The translations under genes were made by a program, and so were the position numbers. Positions 1 through 7,119 of a stretch of DNA of 54,047 nucleotides are shown piece after piece. The stretch's first letter is position 1. The number at the start of each line of letters is the position of its first letter. Origin of the DNA: Synergistaceae bacterium UBA1037 (GTDB lineage: Bacteria; Synergistota; Synergistia; Synergistales; Synergistaceae); NCBI GenBank assembly GCA_002316795.1, contig DCEE01000007.1:38774-92820 (forward strand). The letters are read 5' to 3'. The notes under the pieces were generated by a model. That model made no database searches. It had not been told where the DNA came from and worked only from the letters and a program-made list of their open reading frames with translations.

Positions 1-132
1 ATGTCATTGACCAGGCTGCGTAAGCTTGCTGTTGATATTGGCATTAAGGGAATGACAAGCAAAGAGATCCGGCGCGCAAAAAGGGATGTCCTGATAGCTG
101 CCATCAAAGAACAAGGAAGACAGGGGGAGTAG
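1..132 (+). CDS. Small Rho-N/SAP-like helical protein, or 3' end of a longer BMC gene
   Basis: The frame opens with ATG at the first base and stops with TAG just before eutE, giving 43 residues. The pattern LRKLAVDIGIKGM followed by KRDVLIAAI resembles the Rho N-terminal / SAP-like helix-extension-helix fold, which binds nucleic acid or acts as a small docking module. It is basic and lies 3 bases before the next start codon, so it is translated with the BMC operon. Because the window begins here, it may be the C-terminus of a larger protein, for example a shell protein or enzyme with a Rho-N-like tail. The exact role is unknown. Confidence 0.5.
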   Translation: MSLTRLRKLAVDIGIKGMTSKEIRRAKRDVLIAAIKEQGRQGE

Positions 133-135
133 CAT

Positions 136-1608
136 ATGCAGTTGTATGACAAAGACCTTCTGTCGGTTCAGGAGGTACGCCAGCTCGTAAGTGCTGCGAA
201 GGCAGCGCAGCAGGAGCTTTTAGGCAAGAGTCAGGAATATGTTGACAGGATCGTTAAGTCTATTGCAGATGCCGGAGTCCGTAATTCTGAACGATTAGGC
301 AAAATGGCCTGTGAGGAGACCGGTTTTGGAGTTCCTGCCGACAAGGCGATCAAGAATGTATTCGCCAGCCGTGGTGTTTATGAGTACATCAAAGACATGA
401 AGACTATCGGTGAGATAGATAAAAATGAAGAACTGGGTGTAACGACTCTGGCTGTTCCAATGGGGGTCATCGCCGGACTTATCCCTTCAACAAACCCGAC
501 TTCGACCGCACTTTACAAGGCAGAGATCGCTATAAAATCAGGGAATGCAATAGTTTTTTCCCCGCACCCGTCGGCGCAGCGCTGCATACTTGAAACAGTC
601 AAGGTCATACGTCAGGCGATCGCGGAAACAGGGGCTAATGAGAACCTTGTCGGATGCATAACCATCCCTACTTTGCAGGCGACAGAGGTACTCATGCGCC
701 ACCACGATACTGCCATGATCCTTGCGACAGGAGGAGCAGCAATGGTCAGAGCCGCCTATTCTTCAGGAACTCCGGCGATCGGTGTAGGTCCGGGCAACGG
801 ACCGGCTTACATTGAACGGACAGCGGATTTAAAAGCTGCCGTGAAACGCATTCTTGATTCGAAGACGTTCGACAACGGTACTATATGTTCTTCAGAACAG
901 TCTGTGATATGCGATGACGACATGGTGGAAACCGTCCGGTCCGAAATGACCAGTCAGGGAGCTTACTTCCTTAACGACGAAGAGAGAGAAAAACTTGGCG
1001 GGTTTATCCTTCGGTGTGACGGCAGCATGAATCCCCAGATCGTGGGACGGGACGTATCTGTTATTGCAGATCTTGCAGAGATAAACGTCCCGCAAGGGAT
1101 CAGAGTCCTGGTGGCAAAAGAGACAGGAGTAGGACGCGGGCATCCTTTCTCAAACGAAAAGCTTGCGCCCATACTTGCTTTCTTCAGTGCTGCCAACTAT
1201 GAAAAAGTCTGTGATATGTGCTGTGAGATACTCCACTACGAAGGCGCAGGACATACGTTTTCCATCCATACGCAAAATGGAGAAATGGTCAAATATTTTG
1301 CTGAACGCGTACCCGCATCACGTATCGTAGTAAATACCCTGAGCGCTTTGGGAGGGATCGGAGCGTCTACAGGCCTGATGCCCTCTCTGACGCTTGGATG
1401 CGGCGCAGAAGGCGGAAGTGCGACCTCAGATAACGTAGGTCCTATGAACCTTCTGAACAAACGTTTTATTGCGGCAGGAAAACTTGAGATCGAAGCGATC
1501 AGGGATTCTGCCAGGAGATCCATAGACGGCAGCTGCTCATTGGATGTTTCCGATATTGATGTGAGCGCCATAGTTAAAAAGATTCTTGAAAAAGTCAATG
1601 CTGCATAA
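136..1608 (+). CDS. eutE: CoA-acylating aldehyde dehydrogenase, BMC-associated (EutE/PduP type)
   Basis: This 490-aa enzyme would oxidise acetaldehyde (or another short aldehyde) with NAD+ and CoA to the acyl-CoA inside the microcompartment lumen. The ALDH fold is clear: an NPTSTALYKAEIAI cofactor segment, a GPGNGPAYIE loop, and the catalytic cysteine in GTICSSEQS at Cys251, the same context as in EutE and the aldehyde domain of AdhE. The first 20 or so residues form an amphipathic helix (DLLSVQEVRQLV) that could act as an encapsulation peptide. The start is supported by GGGGGAG six bases upstream of ATG. Two shell genes follow directly. Substrate choice between acetaldehyde and propionaldehyde cannot be read from sequence; eutT and eutH nearby favour acetaldehyde. 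Confidence 0.92.
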   Translation: MQLYDKDLLSVQEVRQLVSAAKAAQQELLGKSQEYVDRIVKSIADAGVRNSERLGKMACEETGFGVPADKAIKNVFASRGVYEYIKDMKTIGEIDKNEELGVTTLAVPMGVIAGLIPSTNPTSTALYKAEIAIKSGNAIVFSPHPSAQRCILETVKVIRQAIAETGANENLVGCITIPTLQATEVLMRHHDTAMILATGGAAMVRAAYSSGTPAIGVGPGNGPAYIERTADLKAAVKRILDSKTFDNGTICSSEQSVICDDDMVETVRSEMTSQGAYFLNDEEREKLGGFILRCDGSMNPQIVGRDVSVIADLAEINVPQGIRVLVAKETGVGRGHPFSNEKLAPILAFFSAANYEKVCDMCCEILHYEGAGHTFSIHTQNGEMVKYFAERVPASRIVVNTLSALGGIGASTGLMPSLTLGCGAEGGSATSDNVGPMNLLNKRFIAAGKLEIEAIRDSARRSIDGSCSLDVSDIDVSAIVKKILEKVNAA

Positions 1609-1629
1609 AAGACAGAGGAGGAATGGACA

Positions 1630-1914
1630 ATGGCAGAGCTTCAGGCACTGGGGATGGTCGAAACAAAGGGACTTGTGGCATCGATAGAAGCTTCCGATGC
1701 TATGGTCAAAGCAGCCAATGTAAAACTGATCGGCAAAGTTCATGTGGGAGGAGGACTTGTTACAGTAATGGTGCGCGGTGATGTCGGAGCTGTAAAGGCA
1801 GCTACTGACGCAGGTGCCGCCGCGGCAGAAAGGGTCGGTCAGCTTATCTCCGTGCATGTAATACCGCGTCCGCATGAAGAAGTTGAGTTCATACTTCCAA
1901 AACTTCACGACTAG
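1630..1914 (+). CDS. eutM: BMC-H hexameric shell protein (EutM/PduA type), copy 1
   Basis: A 94-aa single-domain BMC protein that should assemble as hexameric tiles forming the flat facets of the shell, with a central pore for substrate passage. The hallmark segment [21 protein letters not shown] is nearly identical to PduA/EutM, and [10 protein letters not shown] at the N-terminus is typical. The pore-loop region reads KVHVGGG. It is preceded by a strong GAGGAGG ribosome binding site. A second copy follows 33 bases downstream; the two proteins differ mainly at the extreme ends and at Lys/Thr and Gln/Glu internal positions. Confidence 0.95.
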   Translation: MAELQALGMVETKGLVASIEASDAMVKAANVKLIGKVHVGGGLVTVMVRGDVGAVKAATDAGAAAAERVGQLISVHVIPRPHEEVEFILPKLHD

Positions 1915-1947
1915 ATCAGTGATCGAGATGGAAAGGAGAAGACAAAA

Positions 1948-2235
1948 ATGTCAAACAACCAGCAGGCACTCGGAATGGTCGAAACAAAGGGGCTCGTAGC
2001 TTCTATTGAAGCATCAGATGCAATGGTAAAGGCAGCAAACGTGACCCTTATAGGAAAAGTACACGTAGGTGGGGGGCTTGTAACAGTAATGGTGCGCGGT
2101 GATGTCGGGGCAGTCAAGGCAGCCACTGATGCAGGCGCAGCTGCAGCAGAGAGAGTCGGCGAACTTATCTCCGTACATGTTATACCGCGTCCGCACGAGG
2201 AAGTTGAATCAATCCTTCCAAGCCCGGAGAAGTAA
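1948..2235 (+). CDS. eutM: BMC-H hexameric shell protein (EutM/PduA type), copy 2
   Basis: A 95-aa paralogue of the preceding shell protein, with the same KVHVGGG pore loop and [14 protein letters not shown] core. The N-terminus ([10 protein letters not shown]) and C-terminus (ESILPSPEK) differ, so the two may form mixed hexamers or separate tiles with different concave-face tails. Codons differ at many third positions although the protein is almost unchanged, so this is not a recent copy. An AAAGGAG site stands before the ATG. It is followed by the cobalamin adenosyltransferase gene. Confidence 0.95.
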   Translation: MSNNQQALGMVETKGLVASIEASDAMVKAANVTLIGKVHVGGGLVTVMVRGDVGAVKAATDAGAAAAERVGELISVHVIPRPHEEVESILPSPEK

Positions 2236-2267
2236 TGTTGAGTAAACCCTGATAGGGGGGAGCAAAT

Positions 2268-3080
2268 ATGAAGGTCATCACAGAAGCCATTCTGCGAGAT
2301 GAATTGCGTGCTGTACAACCGGAATCTTACAAAGTCCCCGAGGGGAAGATGCTCTCCCCTGCTGCACGCGAATACCTTCAGCAGCGCAAGATAAAAATTG
2401 ACCTTACTGCTATGAAGCTAAGGTATAACCCGGTCTCAGAAGCGAACGAAGCATCGGAAAAAACAAAAGCAGCCACCGTGCCGTCCGGTCACTCTGAGAT
2501 CACGGACCATGGTTGTGCAGGCAGATTCACTGATTTTGAAACAGGCGCTTATTATAATGAAAAGCCGGAGTATATGACGCACCTCCATGGAAGTGAACTT
2601 GTACCGAAGGACCATCCAAAGATAATCTTCCGTGGAAAACTTGACAGTACACAGGCGTTGGCCGTACTCGACCAGGCTGTCATAAAGGAATCCGGCGGCA
2701 GCACGAATCTCATTAAAGATATCGGGGAGATACTCAGTGTAATGCGCAATATAATGCGCTGCGAGGTCACGAACGAACCGTTCCTGAACGACAGCGTTCT
2801 TGGCCTCACTTACGCTGAACTTCGCGCCCGTTCGCACGATCCGATGAAATATTATTCAATAAAGCAGATGGTGCTGCCGGATCACACGCTTGGAAAGGAA
2901 TATGCTCTTCTAAACCAGCTTAGGACTTCGATTCGTGAAGTGGAAGTATCGGCTGCGGTGGCTTTCAAGATCAAAGGCGGATACGAACGCAAGGATATCA
3001 TAGAAGGGCTGAACAGGCTCTCAAGTGCAATACACGTAATGATGTGCATGTATCTGGCTGGTGACTATCAGACAATGTAA
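2268..3080 (+). CDS. eutT: Corrinoid adenosyltransferase, EutT family
   Basis: The 270-aa protein should convert cob(I)alamin and ATP to adenosylcobalamin, the cofactor of ethanolamine ammonia-lyase. It matches EutT in layout: an N-terminal module (VITEAILR ... MLSPAAREYLQQRKIKI), the segment THLHGSELVPKDHPKIIFRGKLDST, and a C-terminal helical region ending in ALLNQLRTSIREVE and LNRLSSAIHVMM. The HX11CCXXC metal motif of Salmonella EutT is absent; only one Cys (DHGCAG) lies in that stretch. That fits the metal-independent EutT class reported from Listeria and other Firmicutes. A GGGGGGAG ribosome binding site precedes the ATG. A PduS-type reductase downstream could supply cob(I)alamin. Confidence 0.9.
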   Translation: MKVITEAILRDELRAVQPESYKVPEGKMLSPAAREYLQQRKIKIDLTAMKLRYNPVSEANEASEKTKAATVPSGHSEITDHGCAGRFTDFETGAYYNEKPEYMTHLHGSELVPKDHPKIIFRGKLDSTQALAVLDQAVIKESGGSTNLIKDIGEILSVMRNIMRCEVTNEPFLNDSVLGLTYAELRARSHDPMKYYSIKQMVLPDHTLGKEYALLNQLRTSIREVEVSAAVAFKIKGGYERKDIIEGLNRLSSAIHVMMCMYLAGDYQTM

Positions 3081-3096
3081 AGGAGTGAGCACACGA

Positions 3097-3708
3097 ATGC
3101 CCGACATAGTGTCACTGGTTCTTAAGGCGATAAACAGTGCAGCTCTTGTACAGGTAGAAGTCTCAGCCAGGCATGTCCATCTTGCCGCAGAGGATGTTGA
3201 GGCTCTCTTTGGAAAAGGTGAGGGGCTGACGTCGGCAAAGCAACTCTCTCAGCCGGGAGAGTACCTGTCAGAAGAACGTGTATGCCTGATCGGTCCAAAA
3301 GGGAGGCTGGACAATATTGCTGTTCTCGGTCCTGTCCGTTCGAGGACGCAAATAGAGCTTTCAAGGAGCGATGCGATCGCGATAGGAGTACCGGCTCCGC
3401 TCCGTGAATCGGGAGATCTGGACGGATCCGCACAAGTTACGATCGAAGGTCCGAAAGGCAGCATAACGGCTTTGCATGGAGCAATTGTAGCCCAAAGACA
3501 TGTACATGTTCCCCCTGATGTCGCAGAGATCCACGGATTTCACGACAAGGAACGGGTCAGTGTACAGTTATATACTGACAGGCCCGTCATTCTGCAGGAT
3601 GTTATTTTAAGGGTGGGCGACAACTATCGCTATAAGATGCATATCGATTTTGACGAGGCAAACGCGGCAGGGGTAAGCGGCTTCACTCTTGGCAGGATAT
3701 TAAGGTAA
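3097..3708 (+). CDS. pduL: Phosphate acyltransferase, PduL family
   Basis: PduL turns acyl-CoA plus phosphate into acyl-phosphate and free CoA, recycling CoA inside the shell and setting up ATP formation by an acetate kinase, which is not in this window. The 203-aa protein has both PduL metal-binding segments, VSARHVHLAAEDVE near the N-terminus and AQRHVHVPPDVAEIHG in the second half, each with a His-x-His pair. The segment before the first motif (PDIVSLVLKAINSA) resembles a short encapsulation helix. I chose ATG 3097 over the upstream GTG 3061 because AGGAG sits 12 bases before it and the upstream codons overlap eutT. It takes the place that EutD holds in enterobacterial eut operons. Confidence 0.93.
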   Translation: MPDIVSLVLKAINSAALVQVEVSARHVHLAAEDVEALFGKGEGLTSAKQLSQPGEYLSEERVCLIGPKGRLDNIAVLGPVRSRTQIELSRSDAIAIGVPAPLRESGDLDGSAQVTIEGPKGSITALHGAIVAQRHVHVPPDVAEIHGFHDKERVSVQLYTDRPVILQDVILRVGDNYRYKMHIDFDEANAAGVSGFTLGRILR

Positions 3709-3725
3709 CGGGGGGAAAACGTCAG

Positions 3726-4544
3726 ATGCCCGATCTCGAAAGGATCAACACCTATATGAAAAGGGTGGCAGAGTCCGGGAAAAAGACCTTTAAACCGGCA
3801 GAACCGGTGTATAAGTGCGGACTAGATCTTGGGACCGCTTATATTGTTCTTGTGGTGCTGGATAAGGATGATAACCCGGTAGTATGTGAAGAACAGGCAG
3901 TTGATGTGCTCAGAGACGGAGTTGTCGTGGATTATGCAGGGGCGCTGAAGGTCGTAAAGGAATTGAAGACACGTGCGGAAAAACGCCTGGGAGACGAACT
4001 TGTAAACTGTGCCATAGCAATGCCTGCAGGAACTTTGAGCAGTGTTCGCACACATCGATATGTGGCGGAAGGAGCAGGTTTTGAAGTGACAAATATTTTG
4101 GACGAACCCTCCGCTGCCAATTCAATATACTGCGTCAGCAATGGTGCCGTGGTGGACATTGGCGGAGGAACAACAGGCCTCGCTGTACTTAATGACGGAG
4201 TCGTTACCGAAATATACGACGAACCCACCGGAGGCATACACCTGACGCTCGTTATCGCAGGCAACTATCATATCCCGGTACCTGAAGCCGAAAAGTTAAA
4301 GACAGACTTCTCACGTCACAGGGAGATGCTGCCGGTCGTTAAGGCTGTCATGGAAAAAATGGCGACGATAGTGATGAAGCATATCGACAGGCAGGCGACA
4401 GAGGCGATCTATTTATGCGGGGGGACAAGCTGCTTTACGGACATAGAAACAGTTTTTGAAAACGTTACCGGCATCAGGACAGTCAAAACAGCTTATCCGC
4501 TCCTTGTGACACCTGCGGGGATTGCTGTCAACTGCAAAGTTTGA
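3726..4544 (+). CDS. eutJ: EutJ, Hsp70/actin-like ethanolamine utilization protein
   Basis: A 272-aa member of the actin/Hsp70 ATPase superfamily, matching EutJ in length and order. It shows the phosphate-1 loop CGLDLGTAYIVLVVLD, the phosphate-2 segment VVDIGGGTTGLAVLNDG and the late adenosine-side segment AIYLCGGTSCF. EutJ is thought to act as a chaperone or assembly factor for the compartment or its enzymes, but no biochemical role is firmly established. A GGGGGG ribosome binding site lies before ATG 3726. The gene sits between pduL and a small BMC gene and should be co-transcribed with them. Confidence 0.9.
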   Translation: MPDLERINTYMKRVAESGKKTFKPAEPVYKCGLDLGTAYIVLVVLDKDDNPVVCEEQAVDVLRDGVVVDYAGALKVVKELKTRAEKRLGDELVNCAIAMPAGTLSSVRTHRYVAEGAGFEVTNILDEPSAANSIYCVSNGAVVDIGGGTTGLAVLNDGVVTEIYDEPTGGIHLTLVIAGNYHIPVPEAEKLKTDFSRHREMLPVVKAVMEKMATIVMKHIDRQATEAIYLCGGTSCFTDIETVFENVTGIRTVKTAYPLLVTPAGIAVNCKV

Positions 4545-4564
4545 ACCGAATGGAGGTAGAGAGT

Positions 4565-4867
4565 ATGGACTACGAGTCTTTAGTCAGTGAGATCCTGTCC
4601 CGTGTAATGTCCAGGATAATGGAGACGGAAGCGGCCTCCGCGAAGGAAAACAAATGTTCTGCTGCGGAAGCGCCCGGGGCCATCTCAGAGACGGAGCAGA
4701 TGCAATGCAAAGAAAAGATGTTTGATAAAAGAGTCATTGCCGAAAAGGACATGTATAAGTGCAGAAACGAGGGCTATAACTGCATACGTATTGCTTCAAA
4801 CACGATAATGACTGATCTTGCCAAAGAATACGCGGAGAAAAACGGGATCAAAGTGATCAAAGCCTGA
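4565..4867 (+). CDS. Small BMC protein resembling a detached EutQ N-terminal module
   Basis: A 100-aa protein in two parts. Residues 1-20 (MDYESLVSEILSRVMSRI) form an amphipathic helix like BMC encapsulation peptides, followed by a Cys-containing linker. The C-terminal 45 residues (KRVIAEKDM ... IASNTIMTDLAKEYAEKNGI) resemble, as I recall them, the N-terminal part of enterobacterial EutQ and the N-terminal module of the EutT in this operon (VITEAILR ... SPAAREYLQQRKIKI). The EutQ encoded at the operon's end lacks such a module. GGAGG lies 8 bases before ATG 4565, which is preferred over TTG 4541. The function is unknown; a cargo adaptor or EutQ partner is a reasonable guess. Confidence 0.7.
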   Translation: MDYESLVSEILSRVMSRIMETEAASAKENKCSAAEAPGAISETEQMQCKEKMFDKRVIAEKDMYKCRNEGYNCIRIASNTIMTDLAKEYAEKNGIKVIKA

Positions 4868-4890
4868 ACAGATATTGAGAGGTGTAGGGC

Positions 4891-5172
4891 ATGAAGATAG
4901 CAAAAGTAATAGGCAATATCTGGGCGACGCGAAAGGAGGAGAGGCTTTCCGGTTTCAAGCTGCTCATACTGCAGCCGATCAACATAATTGACGGCTCTGT
5001 TGATGAAGTGCCCATAGTTGCAACAGATATGATCGGTGCAGGAATAGGGGAGACCATTATTTACGTGAGTGGCAGCTCGGCAAGAAGCGCGACCGGGAAT
5101 ATGTCAAATCCAATAGATGCTTCTGTCATAGCGATCGTAGAAGGCAGCGAGATAGAGACGGAATGTCTCTGA
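4891..5172 (+). CDS. eutN: BMC-P pentameric vertex protein (EutN/CcmL type)
   Basis: A 93-aa protein of the EutN/CcmL family that caps the twelve vertices of the icosahedral shell as a pentamer. The start MKIAKVIGNIWATRK, the central LLILQPI, the segment GAGIGETIIYVSGSSAR and the late PIDASVIAIV are all standard for the family. Its presence means the operon carries both facet (BMC-H) and vertex tiles. An AGAGGTG site precedes the ATG. Confidence 0.95.
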   Translation: MKIAKVIGNIWATRKEERLSGFKLLILQPINIIDGSVDEVPIVATDMIGAGIGETIIYVSGSSARSATGNMSNPIDASVIAIVEGSEIETECL

Positions 5173-5188
5173 AAGAGGGTTCATGGTG

Positions 5189-6553
5189 ATGGACTTTATT
5201 GAGACCGTAAAAGCTGCGGGTGTTGTCGGTGCCGGAGGTGCAGGTTTTCCTACCCATATAAAGCTGGATTCACAGGTTGAGTATCTCATCATCAACGCAG
5301 CAGAATGCGAGCCGCTGTCAGAGGCAGACAAGTATCTGTGCCGCAATGAGGCCGAGGGGATCATCCATGCGATAGTAAAGACTGCAGAACACCTGGGTGC
5401 ACAGAAAAAAATAATAGCACTTAAGGGGCAGTATGAAGCCGAGACAGAAGCTTTGTCTGCAGCTGTCCTGACGGCCGGAACTGATGTGGAGATAGTGCGG
5501 ATGCCTACCTTTTATCCTGCAGGGGATGAACAGATAATGGTGCACTACGTGACCGGGAGGGTCGTGCCGGAGCGTGGTTTGCCGCTTGATGTCAGTACGG
5601 TTGTTGACAACGTAGGGACGATGCTGAATATCCATAATGCTCTTGAAGGTATCCCTGTGATGGAGAAAATACTCTCTGTTACAGGAGAGATCAAGGCGCC
5701 GGTCATACTCAAAGTCCCTGTAGGCACGTTTGTTGCAGACTGCATCCGTGAGGCTGCGCCACTGGTCCAGGACTATGCTGTCATAGTCGGCGGACCTATG
5801 ATGGGCAAAATCATTGACGATCCCCTGGCGATTTCAAGGACCGTAGTGACGAAAACTACCGGGAACATCATTGTACTGCCGCGAGATCATTATCTTGTCA
5901 GGCGCTCGGGACTGTCGCTTGAAAGGATCAAGCATCAGAGCAGGAGCGCCTGTATCCAGTGCCGCATGTGTACCGACCTGTGTCCGCGCTATCTTTTGGG
6001 ACATGAGATAAGACCACATCTTGTTATGCGCAACCTGTGGCGTGAATCTTTGATAATTGACAAAGATGAATATGTTCGCTGTTTCGGAGATTCGCTTAAC
6101 TGCTGTGACTGCGGTGTTTGTGACTTGTACTCATGTCCGATGGGACTTTCACCAAGGAAAGTCAATGACTATTTTAAACAACAAATAAGCTTGAAAGGCT
6201 ATAAAAAAGGGCGTAATTTGGCCCCTGTGGTACTGAAAGCCATTGATCACAGCCGTATACCTACCGAACGCCTGGCGGCACGTATCGGCATTTCTTCATG
6301 GTATGGGCAGCATGCGGATGACAGTTGTATTGAATTTATGCCCGAAAAAATATTTGTCCCCTTTCAGCAACACCTCGGTAAACCCGCAATAGTTCAAGTT
6401 GCAGCCGGCGACAAAGTGGAAAAAGGTCAGCTCATAGCTTCGGCACAGCAGGGCGCATCAGCCAACATCCACTGCGGAGTATGCGGGGTCGTCCGCGAGG
6501 TTACCGATGACGGCGTGCATATTGATTTGATCAAGTGGGGTGACAGCAGATGA
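5189..6553 (+). CDS. pduS: PduS-type cobalamin reductase (RnfC-like Fe-S flavoprotein)
   Basis: A 454-aa protein with the PduS/RnfC layout. It begins with a glycine-rich FMN/NADH segment (VVGAGGAGFPTHIKL), continues through the SLBB-like middle, and has two ferredoxin-type Cys clusters: CIQCRMCTDLCP and a second CxxCxxxC-rich stretch (NCCDCGVCDLYSCP). PduS reduces cob(III)/cob(II)alamin for the adenosyltransferase, so it would feed EutT here. ATG 5189 was preferred to ATG 5183 because AGAGGG is 9 bases before it and the family usually starts with a short MxDFI segment. The 3' end overlaps the PduT-type gene by 4 bases (ATGA), which points to translational coupling and a physical partnership. 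Confidence 0.9.
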   Translation: MDFIETVKAAGVVGAGGAGFPTHIKLDSQVEYLIINAAECEPLSEADKYLCRNEAEGIIHAIVKTAEHLGAQKKIIALKGQYEAETEALSAAVLTAGTDVEIVRMPTFYPAGDEQIMVHYVTGRVVPERGLPLDVSTVVDNVGTMLNIHNALEGIPVMEKILSVTGEIKAPVILKVPVGTFVADCIREAAPLVQDYAVIVGGPMMGKIIDDPLAISRTVVTKTTGNIIVLPRDHYLVRRSGLSLERIKHQSRSACIQCRMCTDLCPRYLLGHEIRPHLVMRNLWRESLIIDKDEYVRCFGDSLNCCDCGVCDLYSCPMGLSPRKVNDYFKQQISLKGYKKGRNLAPVVLKAIDHSRIPTERLAARIGISSWYGQHADDSCIEFMPEKIFVPFQQHLGKPAIVQVAAGDKVEKGQLIASAQQGASANIHCGVCGVVREVTDDGVHIDLIKWGDSR

Positions 6554-7089
6554 AAAATGCATTGGGAATGATAGAACTTGGAAGCATCGCGCGTGGGATC
6601 GAATCATGTGACTGTATGCTCAAGGCTGCAAAAGTTGAATTGCTGCGAGCGACTTCATTTTGCCCCGGCAAATACATGGTAATAATCGCAGGGGATACTG
6701 ACGGCGTGACATCGTCGATCAAGGCGGGCAAGATATGTGCCGCAGAATGCCTCATAGACACCCTGCTTATTCCAAATATCCATCCTCAAGTCATTCCAGC
6801 TGTCTCTCTAACCTCACAGATCACGGAGTTCAAGTCCGTTGGAGTGCTTGAATTCTATTCTGTGGCATCGGCCATAATTGCAGCAGATACTGCCGCGAAG
6901 GCGGCAAACATTACACTGATCGAAGTCCGTGTGGGATTCGCAATAGGCGGCAAGGGATTCGTCACATTGACCGGCGATGTAGGTTCAGTGCGCGCGGCAG
7001 TCGATGCCGCAAGCAAGAGTACTGAACTTCTGGTCGGCACTTCTGTGATACCTCATCCCGACCCGCGAGTTCTGAGTTCACTGCTATGA
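6550..7089 (+). CDS. pduT: BMC-T tandem-domain shell protein with Fe-S cysteine (PduT type)
   Basis: A 179-aa protein built of two BMC domains (residues about 1-90 and 95-179) that forms pseudohexameric trimers. Cys38 (SFCPGK) falls in the pore loop of the first domain at the same position as the cysteine that ligates the 4Fe-4S cluster at the trimer axis of Citrobacter PduT. That suggests an electron conduit across the shell. Start and preceding stop overlap as ATGA with pduS, whose product binds PduT in the propanediol system. The second domain carries the usual GGKGFVTLTGDVGSV core. Confidence 0.92.
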   Translation: MKNALGMIELGSIARGIESCDCMLKAAKVELLRATSFCPGKYMVIIAGDTDGVTSSIKAGKICAAECLIDTLLIPNIHPQVIPAVSLTSQITEFKSVGVLEFYSVASAIIAADTAAKAANITLIEVRVGFAIGGKGFVTLTGDVGSVRAAVDAASKSTELLVGTSVIPHPDPRVLSSLL

Positions 7090-7119
7090 AACAGCACTTA
7101 TAACTAGGAGGCGATTTGG

